A stretch of DNA of 20,529 bases, from the NCBI GenBank assembly GCA_903862155.1, contig CAIOXF010000049.1, positions 1 to 20,529 on the forward strand. Direction: 5' to 3'. Source of the stretch: an uncultured cyanobacterium (GTDB lineage: Bacteria; Cyanobacteriota; Cyanobacteriia; PCC-6307; Cyanobiaceae). The notes below the pieces were generated by a model that saw only the letters and a list, made by a program, of their open reading frames with translations, was not told the origin of the DNA and searched no databases. Positions 7,168-14,129 of this stretch are shown one piece after another (position 1 is the stretch's first letter; every line of letters begins with the position of its first letter). The translations under genes were made by a program, and so were the position numbers.

Positions 7168-8318
7168 TGGCCAATCCCCCCCTTCTGCAGCGCACCGTCG
7201 CCAACCCCACGGCCGATGCCGCGGAACTGCAGCGGCGCCTCCTGGCTGGCGAAACCCTGCTCGCCGATACCGCGGATCACCTCTTGGAGGTGGTAGGGGT
7301 GCTCGAGAGCTACGGCGAGGTGCTCGATGCCTACAGCATCAACCTGATCTTCCAGGCCGAGAAGCAGTTCCTGAACCCCTTCCCGGTGTTCCGGTTCCTC
7401 GATGGTGATCTCAACCCAGCCAAGATCTGGCGCCATCTCAACCACGACCGGATCAACTTCGAATACGCCGAGTACTGCCAGAAAGCCATGTTCTGGCACG
7501 GCACCGGCGGTCTGGATGCCTACCTCGACAGCGACGCCTTCCTGGAGAACTGCCGCACGATCATTGGCCGCAAACGCAAGCGCGACCCGCTGCTAGCCCT
7601 GCTCCATCCGCTGTTCCCTGGCTTTCTGGTGGAGTTGATCCGCTCGGCAGCCACCACCCACGCCCTGGGCCAGTTCTGGCGGGTGATGAGCGATCTCTTC
7701 CTCGACCTGGCCAAAGCCGAGCGCGACGGGCGGGTGTGCACCATCGAGCAGGTGGTGGAGTTCATCAAGGACGGCCTGGTGGCCGCCGCCGCCAATCCGA
7801 TCACCTACGCGGTGGAGATCCACGGGGAAAACCTCTGGGTGCTCCCCCCCGAGGCGAACCTCACCTTCCTGGTGGATGTGGCCGTGCCTTACGTGGAAGC
7901 CGTGTTCCTGCGGGGGATGCCGTTCCTGGGCACGGTGAGCTTCAACGCCCAGGCCCAGCAGATCTCGCCGGATCAGGCCTCCTTCACCTACGGAGCCCTC
8001 TACGCCGATCCACTGCCCACCATGGGTGCCGGCATTCCCCCCAGCCTGCTGATGCAGGACATGTACCGGCACCTGCCGGAGAAGCTGCACCAGTGGTACC
8101 TGGCGTGCACCCGGGGCGAGGGAGACGTGCGCGTGAAGATCTGCCAGAGCTTCCAAAAATCGATGTTCTGCGTCACCAACGCCGCGATCCGGGGCACCTT
8201 CCCCCATGCCCTGGCCAGCAGCGATCCCGGCGAACAACAGGCCAACGCCAACTACGCCGCGGCCTGGGCCGGCCGGCTGGCCAAGGGCCGCACCGACTGC
8301 CTGGGGGCCGAGGCTTGA
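7167..8318 (+). CDS. cupB: CO2 hydration protein CupB (ChpX)
   Basis: A 383-residue soluble protein of the ChpX/ChpY (CupA/CupB) family, found only in cyanobacteria that use NDH-1 for CO2 uptake. It docks on the NdhD/NdhF arm and hydrates CO2 to bicarbonate vectorially at a zinc site. It lacks long hydrophobic segments but has several conserved-looking blocks (FLNPFPVFRFLDGD, AMFWHGTGGLDAY, GMPFLGTVSFNAQ, QDMYRHLPEKLHQWY, QKSMFCVTNAAIRG). The length fits CupB better than the longer CupA. The ATG overlaps the ndhD4 stop by one base. I cannot assign zinc ligands from the sequence alone. Confidence 0.93.
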   Translation: MANPPLLQRTVANPTADAAELQRRLLAGETLLADTADHLLEVVGVLESYGEVLDAYSINLIFQAEKQFLNPFPVFRFLDGDLNPAKIWRHLNHDRINFEYAEYCQKAMFWHGTGGLDAYLDSDAFLENCRTIIGRKRKRDPLLALLHPLFPGFLVELIRSAATTHALGQFWRVMSDLFLDLAKAERDGRVCTIEQVVEFIKDGLVAAAANPITYAVEIHGENLWVLPPEANLTFLVDVAVPYVEAVFLRGMPFLGTVSFNAQAQQISPDQASFTYGALYADPLPTMGAGIPPSLLMQDMYRHLPEKLHQWYLACTRGEGDVRVKICQSFQKSMFCVTNAAIRGTFPHALASSDPGEQQANANYAAAWAGRLAKGRTDCLGAEA

Positions 8319-8336
8319 GGGCGTAGCGTCGGATCC

Positions 8337-8615
8337 ATGAACCAGCCCTGGACCCCCCGCCCCAAACCCGAGAAGGCCGAACGGCTGGAGCGGCGGATCG
8401 AGTTCGCGGACTACGCCACCACCCGCGACTTCCTGGAGCGGCTCAACACCCTCTCGGAAGACACCCAGCGGTTCCCCGACATCAGCTTCGGGCGCACCTA
8501 TGTGAATCTCACCGTGCGGCCGGAGAGCACCGAAGCCGATGCGCTGATCGGTCCTGAAGAAGAAGCCTTCGCCGGCCAGATCGACGGGCTGCTCGACGGC
8601 CTCGCCCTGGGCTGA
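8337..8615 (+). CDS. Alpha-carboxysome Rubisco assembly factor (acRAF), pterin dehydratase-like
   Basis: A 92-residue protein with the pterin-4a-carbinolamine dehydratase (PCD) fold. Members of this subgroup beside cso operons act as Rubisco assembly chaperones (acRAF). FADYATTRDFLERLNTLSE is the first helix region and FPDISFGRTYVNLTVRP the strand that follows. True PCD enzymes carry a double-histidine HHP motif before this strand; here the corresponding residues read RFP, so dehydratase activity is unlikely. It begins 18 bases after cupB and ends 4 bases before cbbX, in line with a Rubisco assembly and repair role. Confidence 0.88.
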   Translation: MNQPWTPRPKPEKAERLERRIEFADYATTRDFLERLNTLSEDTQRFPDISFGRTYVNLTVRPESTEADALIGPEEEAFAGQIDGLLDGLALG

Positions 8616-8619
8616 GCCC

Positions 8620-9549
8620 ATGGAATCTTCGCCGGAAGCCACCGAATCCCAGACGATCGACCTGCGCCAGGCCTACGAAGGGGCCGGCGTGCAGGCCGTA
8701 CTCGATGAGCTCGACCGCGACTTGATCGGCCTGCGGCCGGTGAAGGCCCGTATCCGCGAAATCGCAGCCCTGCTGGTAGTGAACAGGGCCCGGCAGCAGG
8801 TGGGGCTGGAGACGGCGCCGCCGTCGCTGCATATGTCGTTCACGGGGCGGCCTGGCACCGGCAAAACCACCGTGGCCGAGCGAATGAGCAAGATCCTCCA
8901 CGGCCTGGGGTATGTGCGCAAGGGCCACGTGGTGACCGCCACCCGCGACGATCTGGTGGGCCAGTACATCGGCCACACCGCCCCGAAAACCCGCGAGATG
9001 CTCAAGAAGGCGATGGGCGGGGTGCTGTTCATCGATGAGGCCTACTACCTCTACCGCCCGGAAAACGAGCGGGATTACGGCGCCGAGGCGATCGAGATCC
9101 TGCTCCAGGTGATGGAGAACAACCGCGACGACCTGGTGGTGATCTTCGCGGGCTACAAGGAGCGGATGGATGTGTTCTACCAATCCAATCCCGGCCTCTC
9201 CTCGCGGGTGGCCAACCACATCGACTTCCCCGACTACAGCGCCGAGGAGCTGCTGGCGATTGCCCAGCTGATCCTGGCCGACGAGAACTACCGCTTCAGC
9301 GAAGAAGCCCGCGCCGCCTTCGCCGACTACATCGGCCGGCGCATGCAGCTGCCGTTTTTCGCCAACGCCCGCTCGATCCGCAACGCCATCGACCGGGCCC
9401 GCATGCGCCAGGCCAACCGCCTGTTCGGCCGCATGGGCTTGCCCCTCACCAAACTCGACCTGATGACGATCGAGGCCGACGACATCACGGCCAGCCGCGT
9501 GTTTCAGGGCGAAGTGGAAGGCCTGGATCCAGCCCAGCCGCTCACCTAA
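8620..9549 (+). CDS. cbbX: Rubisco activase CbbX (AAA+ ATPase)
   Basis: A 309-residue AAA+ protein of the CbbX family, which removes inhibitory sugar phosphates from Rubisco by pulling transiently on the large-subunit C-terminus. Walker A is GRPGTGKT (residues 76-83), the pore loop is QYIGHTAPKT, and Walker B is VLFIDEAYYLY (D139, E140). FAGYKERMDVF and NPGLSSRVANHIDFPDYS fit the family, as does the C-terminal lid with SIRNAIDRARMRQANRL. Length is typical. It is the last gene of the + strand carbon cluster and converges with dnaA. CbbX is best known from red-type Rubisco, but form IA operons of alpha-cyanobacteria also carry it. Confidence 0.95.
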   Translation: MESSPEATESQTIDLRQAYEGAGVQAVLDELDRDLIGLRPVKARIREIAALLVVNRARQQVGLETAPPSLHMSFTGRPGTGKTTVAERMSKILHGLGYVRKGHVVTATRDDLVGQYIGHTAPKTREMLKKAMGGVLFIDEAYYLYRPENERDYGAEAIEILLQVMENNRDDLVVIFAGYKERMDVFYQSNPGLSSRVANHIDFPDYSAEELLAIAQLILADENYRFSEEARAAFADYIGRRMQLPFFANARSIRNAIDRARMRQANRLFGRMGLPLTKLDLMTIEADDITASRVFQGEVEGLDPAQPLT

Positions 9550-9579
9550 TCAGCGGCTGTTGTTTAACGGCTGATTTTT
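9548..9579 (+). terminator. Intrinsic terminator at the end of the carbon cluster
   Basis: AATCAGC at 9548-9554 pairs perfectly with GCTGATT at 9570-9576, followed by further Ts (T-run 9575-9579). The stem includes the last bases of the cbbX stop codon and sits between convergent cbbX and dnaA. The loop is 15 bases, long but acceptable. On the - strand no T-run follows, so it should act mainly on the cbbX transcript. Confidence 0.55.
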
Positions 9580-10972
9580 AGCGGCGCCGGCGGGAATCGA
9601 TCTGAAGCAGATCGCGCACCTGCTGCACCTGGCGGGCCAGGCTCGGATCACTGTTGAGCTTCTTTTCGATCTGCTCCACTGCATACATCACGGTGGAGTG
9701 GTCCTTGCCGCCGAACACATCCCCGATCCGCGGCAGGGAGAGATCGGTGTTCTGGCGCATCAGGTACATGCCCACCTGGCGGGCCTGGCTCACGTTGCGC
9801 TTGCGGCTGGCGCTACGCATCTCCTCGGGCCCCACGCCGAACACCTCAGCCACCTTCTCGACCACCTGCTCGGGCTTCACCTCCACATCACCGCCCACCG
9901 GATCAAGCATCGGGGCCACCGATTCCACGGTCATCGGTAGACCGGTGATCGAGGAGAACGCCACAGCTCGGGTGAGGGCCCCTTCCAGCTCGCGGATGTT
10001 GGAGGTGAAGCGGCCGGCGATGAACTGGATCAGATCCCTCGGCAGGCTCATCTGCTCCTGCTCGGCCTTCTTGTGCAGGATCGCCATACGGGTTTCCAGA
10101 TCCGGCGGCTGGATATCCGCGATCAGGCCCATCGAGAAGCGGGAAATCAGGCGCTCCTGCAGACGGGGAATCTGGTTGGGCGGCCGATCACTGGCGATCA
10201 CGATCTGCCGGCCCGCCTCATGCAGCGCATTGAAGGTGTGGAAAAACTCCTCCTGGGTGTATTCCTTGCCCTCCAGAAACTGGATGTCGTCCACCAGGAT
10301 CAGATCCGCGGCCCGGTAGCGGTCCCGGAACGCCTGCATGCCGTCCTTGCGGATCGCCTGGATCAGGTCGTTGGTGAACGTCTCCGTGGAGACGTAAAAC
10401 ACTTTCGCGTTGGCATTGATCTCCAGCCGGTAGTGGCCGATGGCCTGCATCAGGTGGGTCTTGCCCAGGCCCACCCCGCCGCAGATGAAGAGCGGGTTGA
10501 ATTCCCGGCCCGGCGCCTCGGCCACCGCCAGAGCAGCGGCATGGGCCATGCGGCTATTGGGGCCCACCACGAAGCGATTGAACACGTAGCGGGGGTTGAG
10601 CCCTGGCACCACCTTGCGGGGCGCCTCTCCCGTAGGCACAGCGGTGGAGACCGGGTTGCGGCCAACGGCAGACACCGCCACAGCCCCATCCATCCCATTG
10701 CCCACGGCAAGGGCCACGGCCTCACCTTCAGCGGCCCCCACCAGCACCTTCACGGGCTTACCGGCGATCTCGCTGGCCACGGCCTCAATGGTGCCCAGAT
10801 AGTTCTTGCGCAGCCAGCCGCAGGCAAAGCTGCTGGGGGCCTCCAGCTCCAGTTGGCCGTTCTGAAAACCGCGGCAACGGGCCGGCCGGATCCAGGTTTC
10901 GAACGTGGGCTTGCTGAGACTGGCCTGCAGGGCTTCCTGAACCTGGTGCCACAGCTGCTCTGACTGCTGCAC
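9578..10972 (-). CDS. dnaA: Chromosomal replication initiator DnaA
   Basis: A 464-residue DnaA. Domain I (~1-80) starts with LWHQVQEALQASLSKPTFETWIRP. Domain II (~80-130) is a low-complexity linker. Domain III is the AAA+ core, with NPRYVFNRFVVGPNSRMAHAAA, Walker A GGVGLGKTH (165-173), Walker B LILVDDIQFLEG and the sensor regions. Domain IV, the DnaA-box binding helix-turn-helix, holds RNVSQARQVGMYLMR and GGKDHSTVMYAV. The start is a GTG; no ATG, GTG or TTG lies in frame in the short stretch just upstream. DnaA opens the replication origin, though cyanobacterial dnaA is often not next to oriC. It is divergent from the protease gene. Confidence 0.97.
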   Translation of the reverse strand: MQQSEQLWHQVQEALQASLSKPTFETWIRPARCRGFQNGQLELEAPSSFACGWLRKNYLGTIEAVASEIAGKPVKVLVGAAEGEAVALAVGNGMDGAVAVSAVGRNPVSTAVPTGEAPRKVVPGLNPRYVFNRFVVGPNSRMAHAAALAVAEAPGREFNPLFICGGVGLGKTHLMQAIGHYRLEINANAKVFYVSTETFTNDLIQAIRKDGMQAFRDRYRAADLILVDDIQFLEGKEYTQEEFFHTFNALHEAGRQIVIASDRPPNQIPRLQERLISRFSMGLIADIQPPDLETRMAILHKKAEQEQMSLPRDLIQFIAGRFTSNIRELEGALTRAVAFSSITGLPMTVESVAPMLDPVGGDVEVKPEQVVEKVAEVFGVGPEEMRSASRKRNVSQARQVGMYLMRQNTDLSLPRIGDVFGGKDHSTVMYAVEQIEKKLNSDPSLARQVQQVRDLLQIDSRRRR

Positions 10973-11032
10973 CGATGCGGCCGACCTCGTGGGGCTGAAT
11001 TTAAGCAGGGCTTCTGGCGCGGTCGGTCTTTA
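10973..11032. promoter_or_regulatory. Divergent intergenic region between dnaA and the HtrA-like gene
   Basis: About 60 bases (96 if the protease starts at 11069) must hold the start signals of both divergent genes. It includes the only AT-rich patches nearby (AATTTAAG near 11000 and CTTTAATGAA near 11030). I could not pair convincing -35 and -10 boxes. A TTATCCCGA at 11041-11049 differs from the DnaA-box consensus TTATCCACA at two positions. Confidence 0.3.
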
Positions 11033-12205
11033 ATGAACCCTTATCCCGATTCCCGGTCGCAGCTCCCCATGCCCGCCCGCACCCCGCGCCCCCGCGCCGC
11101 CCTGGCCGGCGCCTTTGCCGGGGCCCTGGCCTTGGTGGTAGCCGGTTGCAACGGCGGGTTACCCGGAATGCCGGGGCGCGACAAGCCCGAGGCCCAGGTG
11201 AGTGATGCGGGCCCCAGTGCCCCCCTGGCACCGGGCAGCAATGTGATCGTGGACGCGGTGGCCAAAGTGGGCCCGGCGGTGGTGCGGATCGACACCACCA
11301 AGCGCGTGGTGAATCCCCTGGGCGGCCTGTTCGGCCAGGGCCCGTCAATCCAGCAGCAGCAGGGTCTGGGCTCGGGGGTGATCACCCGGTCCGACGGGGT
11401 GATCCTCACCAACGCCCACGTGGTTGAAGGGGCCAGCGAGGTGACCGTGACCCTGCCCGATGGCCGCACCTACACCGGCAAGGTGCTGGGGGGCGATCCC
11501 CTCACCGACGTGGCCGTGGTGAAGGTGGTGGCCTCCAAGCTGCCGGTGGCCCCCCTCGGGGATTCCGACAAGGTGCGCCCGGGTGAATGGGCAATCGCCA
11601 TCGGCAACCCCCTGGGTCTCGACAACACCGTGACCGCCGGGATCATCAGCGCCATCCAGCGCACCAACGCGGTTGGTGAAGGCCAGCGGGTGCCCTACAT
11701 CCAAACCGACGCCGCCGTGAACCCCGGCAACAGCGGCGGCCCACTAATCAACGACCGCGGCCAGGTGATCGGGATCAACACAGCGATCCGGCAGGCGCCG
11801 GGGGCGGGCCTGAGCTTCGCGATCCCGATCAACGTGGCCCGCAAGATCGCCGCCCAGATCCTGGAGCGGGGCTTCGCCAGCCATCCCTACATCGGGGTGC
11901 GGCTGCAGACCCTCACCCCCCAGCTGGCCCAGGAGATCAACGCCACCACCAACCAGTGCCGTCTGCCGGAGGTGAACGGCGTGGTGGTGGTGGATGTGAT
12001 GAACGCCAGCCCGGCGGCCAAGGCCGGGATACGCCCCTGCGACCTGATCACCAGCGTGGGCGGCAAGGCGGTGAAGAACCCCTCCGAGGTGCAGCTGGCG
12101 GTGGATCAGTCGCGGGTGGGCAGCAGCCTGGCGATCGAGGTGCGCCGCGGCGACACCACCCGCCAGCTCACCGTTCAGCCCGCAGAACTGCCGCGCCAGC
12201 AGTGA
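11033..12205 (+). CDS. HtrA/Deg-type serine protease with PDZ domain, predicted lipoprotein
   Basis: A 390-residue trypsin-like protease of the HtrA family involved in extracytoplasmic protein quality control. The catalytic triad is H129 (TNAHVVEG), D159 (LTDVAVVK) and S234 (NPGNSGGPL). The PDZ domain follows from about residue 275 (YIGVRLQTLTPQLAQ, then GVVVVDVMNASPAAKAGIRPCDLI). A hydrophobic stretch ending in VVAGC39 is a lipobox, so the mature protein is probably membrane-anchored by lipid. ATG 11069 (12 residues downstream) would give a more ordinary signal peptide with the lipobox cysteine at residue 27 and may be the true start. The stop overlaps the next gene's GTG. I cannot say which of the cyanobacterial HtrA, HhoA or HhoB types it is. 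Confidence 0.93.
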   Translation: MNPYPDSRSQLPMPARTPRPRAALAGAFAGALALVVAGCNGGLPGMPGRDKPEAQVSDAGPSAPLAPGSNVIVDAVAKVGPAVVRIDTTKRVVNPLGGLFGQGPSIQQQQGLGSGVITRSDGVILTNAHVVEGASEVTVTLPDGRTYTGKVLGGDPLTDVAVVKVVASKLPVAPLGDSDKVRPGEWAIAIGNPLGLDNTVTAGIISAIQRTNAVGEGQRVPYIQTDAAVNPGNSGGPLINDRGQVIGINTAIRQAPGAGLSFAIPINVARKIAAQILERGFASHPYIGVRLQTLTPQLAQEINATTNQCRLPEVNGVVVVDVMNASPAAKAGIRPCDLITSVGGKAVKNPSEVQLAVDQSRVGSSLAIEVRRGDTTRQLTVQPAELPRQQ

Positions 12206-12834
12206 GGCGCCAGCTGGTGGTGCTGGCCCGCTGGCCGGTGCCCGGGCGCTGCAAGCGGCGCCTGGCGGCGGGCATCGGCAGCAACCGGGCGGCCCTGGTG
12301 CAGCAGCGGCTCAACCGCCACACCCTGGCCAGCGCCAGGGCCCTGGGCGCCATGAGTGAGAAGGCCATCCAGCCCCAGGTGGTGCTGGCCGCCGATCCCC
12401 TCGGCCCGCAGGGAGCCCGGCGCTGGGCGCGGCAGCTGGAGGCTCACCGCGGTGTGAGGCAGGGCCCAGGGGGGCTCGGGGTGCGGATGCAACGCCAACT
12501 GCAGCGGGCCCTGCGGGCCGGGGCCGAACAGGTAGTGCTCATCGGCAGCGATCTGCCTGAACTCCAGCCCCTCGATCTGCTGGCCGCCTTCCGGGCTCTG
12601 GAGGATTCCCCCCTGGTGTTGGGGCCAGCCGACGACGGCGGCTACTGGCTGATCGGCCTATCGCGCCAGGCGCCCGAGCGGCTGGCCGGCCATCTGTTCA
12701 GCGGCATGCCCTGGGGCAGCGCCCAAGTGCTGGAGCTCACCCTGGCGGCGGCCCGGCAACAGGGGGTGGAGCCAGCCCTGCTGGGGCAACGGGCCGACCT
12801 CGACCGGCCGGCCGACCTGCGGCACTGGCGTTGA
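12202..12834 (+). CDS. Glycosyltransferase-like protein, TIGR04282 (DUF2064) family
   Basis: A 210-residue protein of the family called rSAM/selenodomain-associated transferase 1, with a nucleotidyltransferase/GT-A-like fold. Diagnostic segments are LVVLARWPVPGRCKRRLA at the start, VLIGSDLPELQPLDLLAAF, and LVLGPADDGGYWLIGL with the MPWGSAQVLELTL block after it. Start choice: GTG 12202 gives the family N-terminus and a 4-base GTGA overlap with the protease stop. The open frame extends upstream to 11956, but only across the protease gene. The stop overlaps the next gene's ATG. The substrate is unknown. Confidence 0.87.
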   Translation: MRRQLVVLARWPVPGRCKRRLAAGIGSNRAALVQQRLNRHTLASARALGAMSEKAIQPQVVLAADPLGPQGARRWARQLEAHRGVRQGPGGLGVRMQRQLQRALRAGAEQVVLIGSDLPELQPLDLLAAFRALEDSPLVLGPADDGGYWLIGLSRQAPERLAGHLFSGMPWGSAQVLELTLAAARQQGVEPALLGQRADLDRPADLRHWR

Positions 12835-13547
12835 TGGTCTTGGCGCAGCAGGCCAACCTGCAGAGGGATACCCCCCCACTCAGCGTGGTGGTGCCGGTGC
12901 GCAACGAGGCGGCGCGCCTGCCTGCCCTGCTGGCGGCCCTGCATGGGGCCCCTGAACTGGTGGCCGAGGTGCTGGTGGTGGATGGGGGCAGCCGCGACGC
13001 CAGCCGCACCATCGCCCAACTGGCCGGAGCCCGGCTGCTGCGCTGCAGCGGAGGGCGAGGCGCCCAGATCGCGTTGGGGGTGGCGGCGGCCACGGGGCGT
13101 TGGCTGCTGCTGCTCCATGGCGATGCGGTGTTGCCCAGGGGCTGGGCCGCAGCCGTAGGCCGGGCCATGCAACGGGAGCAAGGGGCCTGGTACTTCGAGC
13201 TGGCCATTGCCGATCCCCATCCCGGCCTGCGGCTGGTGGAGCAGGCTGTGGCGCTGCGCAGCCGCTGGCGCCAGCTGCCCTACGGCGATCAGGGCCTGCT
13301 GCTGCCGGCCGCGCTGCTGGAGCGCTGCGGCGGGGTGAAGCCCCTGCCGCTGATGGAAGACCTGGAACTGATCCAGCGGCTACGCACCAAAACCCGTCTG
13401 CACAGCCTGGGCCTGGGCCTGCAGGTGGATGGGCGCCGCTGGCGCCGGCTGGGGGTGTGGCGCACCGCCCTCGAGAACACCCGCTTGCGCCGGGCGTGGC
13501 GCAACGGCACCAACCCAGAGCAGCTGGCCCGCGCCTACTACGGCTGA
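12834..13547 (+). CDS. Family 2 glycosyltransferase, TIGR04283 type
   Basis: A 237-residue GT-A glycosyltransferase of the type called rSAM/selenodomain-associated transferase 2. SVVVPVRNEAARLPALLAAL is the nucleotide-binding start, EVLVVDGGSRDAS follows, and WLLLLHGDAVLP holds the metal-binding acidic position. The GDQGLLL and PLMEDLELIQRLR segments are typical of the C-terminal half. ATG 12834 overlaps the preceding stop (TTGATG; TTG 12831 is a less likely start). It is paired with the TIGR04282 gene, as commonly seen, but no radical-SAM partner is in the window. The acceptor is unknown. It ends one base before the convergent GNAT gene's stop. Confidence 0.88.
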   Translation: MVLAQQANLQRDTPPLSVVVPVRNEAARLPALLAALHGAPELVAEVLVVDGGSRDASRTIAQLAGARLLRCSGGRGAQIALGVAAATGRWLLLLHGDAVLPRGWAAAVGRAMQREQGAWYFELAIADPHPGLRLVEQAVALRSRWRQLPYGDQGLLLPAALLERCGGVKPLPLMEDLELIQRLRTKTRLHSLGLGLQVDGRRWRRLGVWRTALENTRLRRAWRNGTNPEQLARAYYG

Positions 13548-13548
13548 T

Positions 13549-14043
13549 TCAGGGGGCGTACCAGAAGGCGCAGCGCCGCTGCAGCGGCTCCAGCTCCCAG
13601 CCCTGGGCTTCGTAGAACCCCACCACATCCGGATCGGCAAACAGGCTCACCCGGTCCACCTCCATCGCCTGGAGCTGATCGAGCACGTAGGCCATCAGCT
13701 GCTTGCCCAGGCCGGCGCCCTGATACAGCGGATGCACGGCCACATCCCAAACGGTGGCGTCCACCACCCCATCGCCGGTGCAGCGGGCGAAGCCCACCAG
13801 CTTTGGCACCCGGGGGTCGTGGCGCCAGAGCCCCACCCGCAGCAGGCTGTTCTGCAGGGCCTTGCGCACCCGGCGCAGGGGCCGGCGGCTCCAGCCCACC
13901 GCATCGCAAAGCTGCTCCAGCTCGATCAGATCGATCTCGCGCTCGGTGCTCAGCACCAGTTGCAACTGGGGATTGGGGGTGGGGCAGGGGCGGTGCTGGT
14001 CGCCATAGAGGGCGGTCAGGAGCTGGCCCTCGGATGTGAGCAC
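13549..14043 (-). CDS. GNAT-family N-acetyltransferase, Ycf52-like
   Basis: A protein of about 164 residues with the GNAT acetyltransferase fold. QLVLSTEREIDLIELEQLCDAVGW..RPLRRVRKAL is the characteristic N-terminal block of the cyanobacterial/plastid Ycf52-type group. The acetyl-CoA site is in VHPLYQGAGLGKQLMAYVL, and the end is VSLFADPDVVGFYEAQGWE. Some plastid and cyanobacterial relatives act on arylalkylamines or proteins; the substrate here is unknown. The start is uncertain: GTG 14043 is the nearest normal start, but the open frame reaches 14463 and the 15-20 codons upstream of the GTG look family-like. The longer frame overlaps the hydrolase and is not all real. Confidence 0.85.
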   Translation of the reverse strand: MLTSEGQLLTALYGDQHRPCPTPNPQLQLVLSTEREIDLIELEQLCDAVGWSRRPLRRVRKALQNSLLRVGLWRHDPRVPKLVGFARCTGDGVVDATVWDVAVHPLYQGAGLGKQLMAYVLDQLQAMEVDRVSLFADPDVVGFYEAQGWELEPLQRRCAFWYAP

Positions 14044-14129
14044 CGGGAATCCCTGCAACGCCTCGCCACGATCCTGCCCGATCCCAAGCCAAGTCGGGGG
14101 GAACAGCGGCAGTGTGGGGGGCAGCTTGC

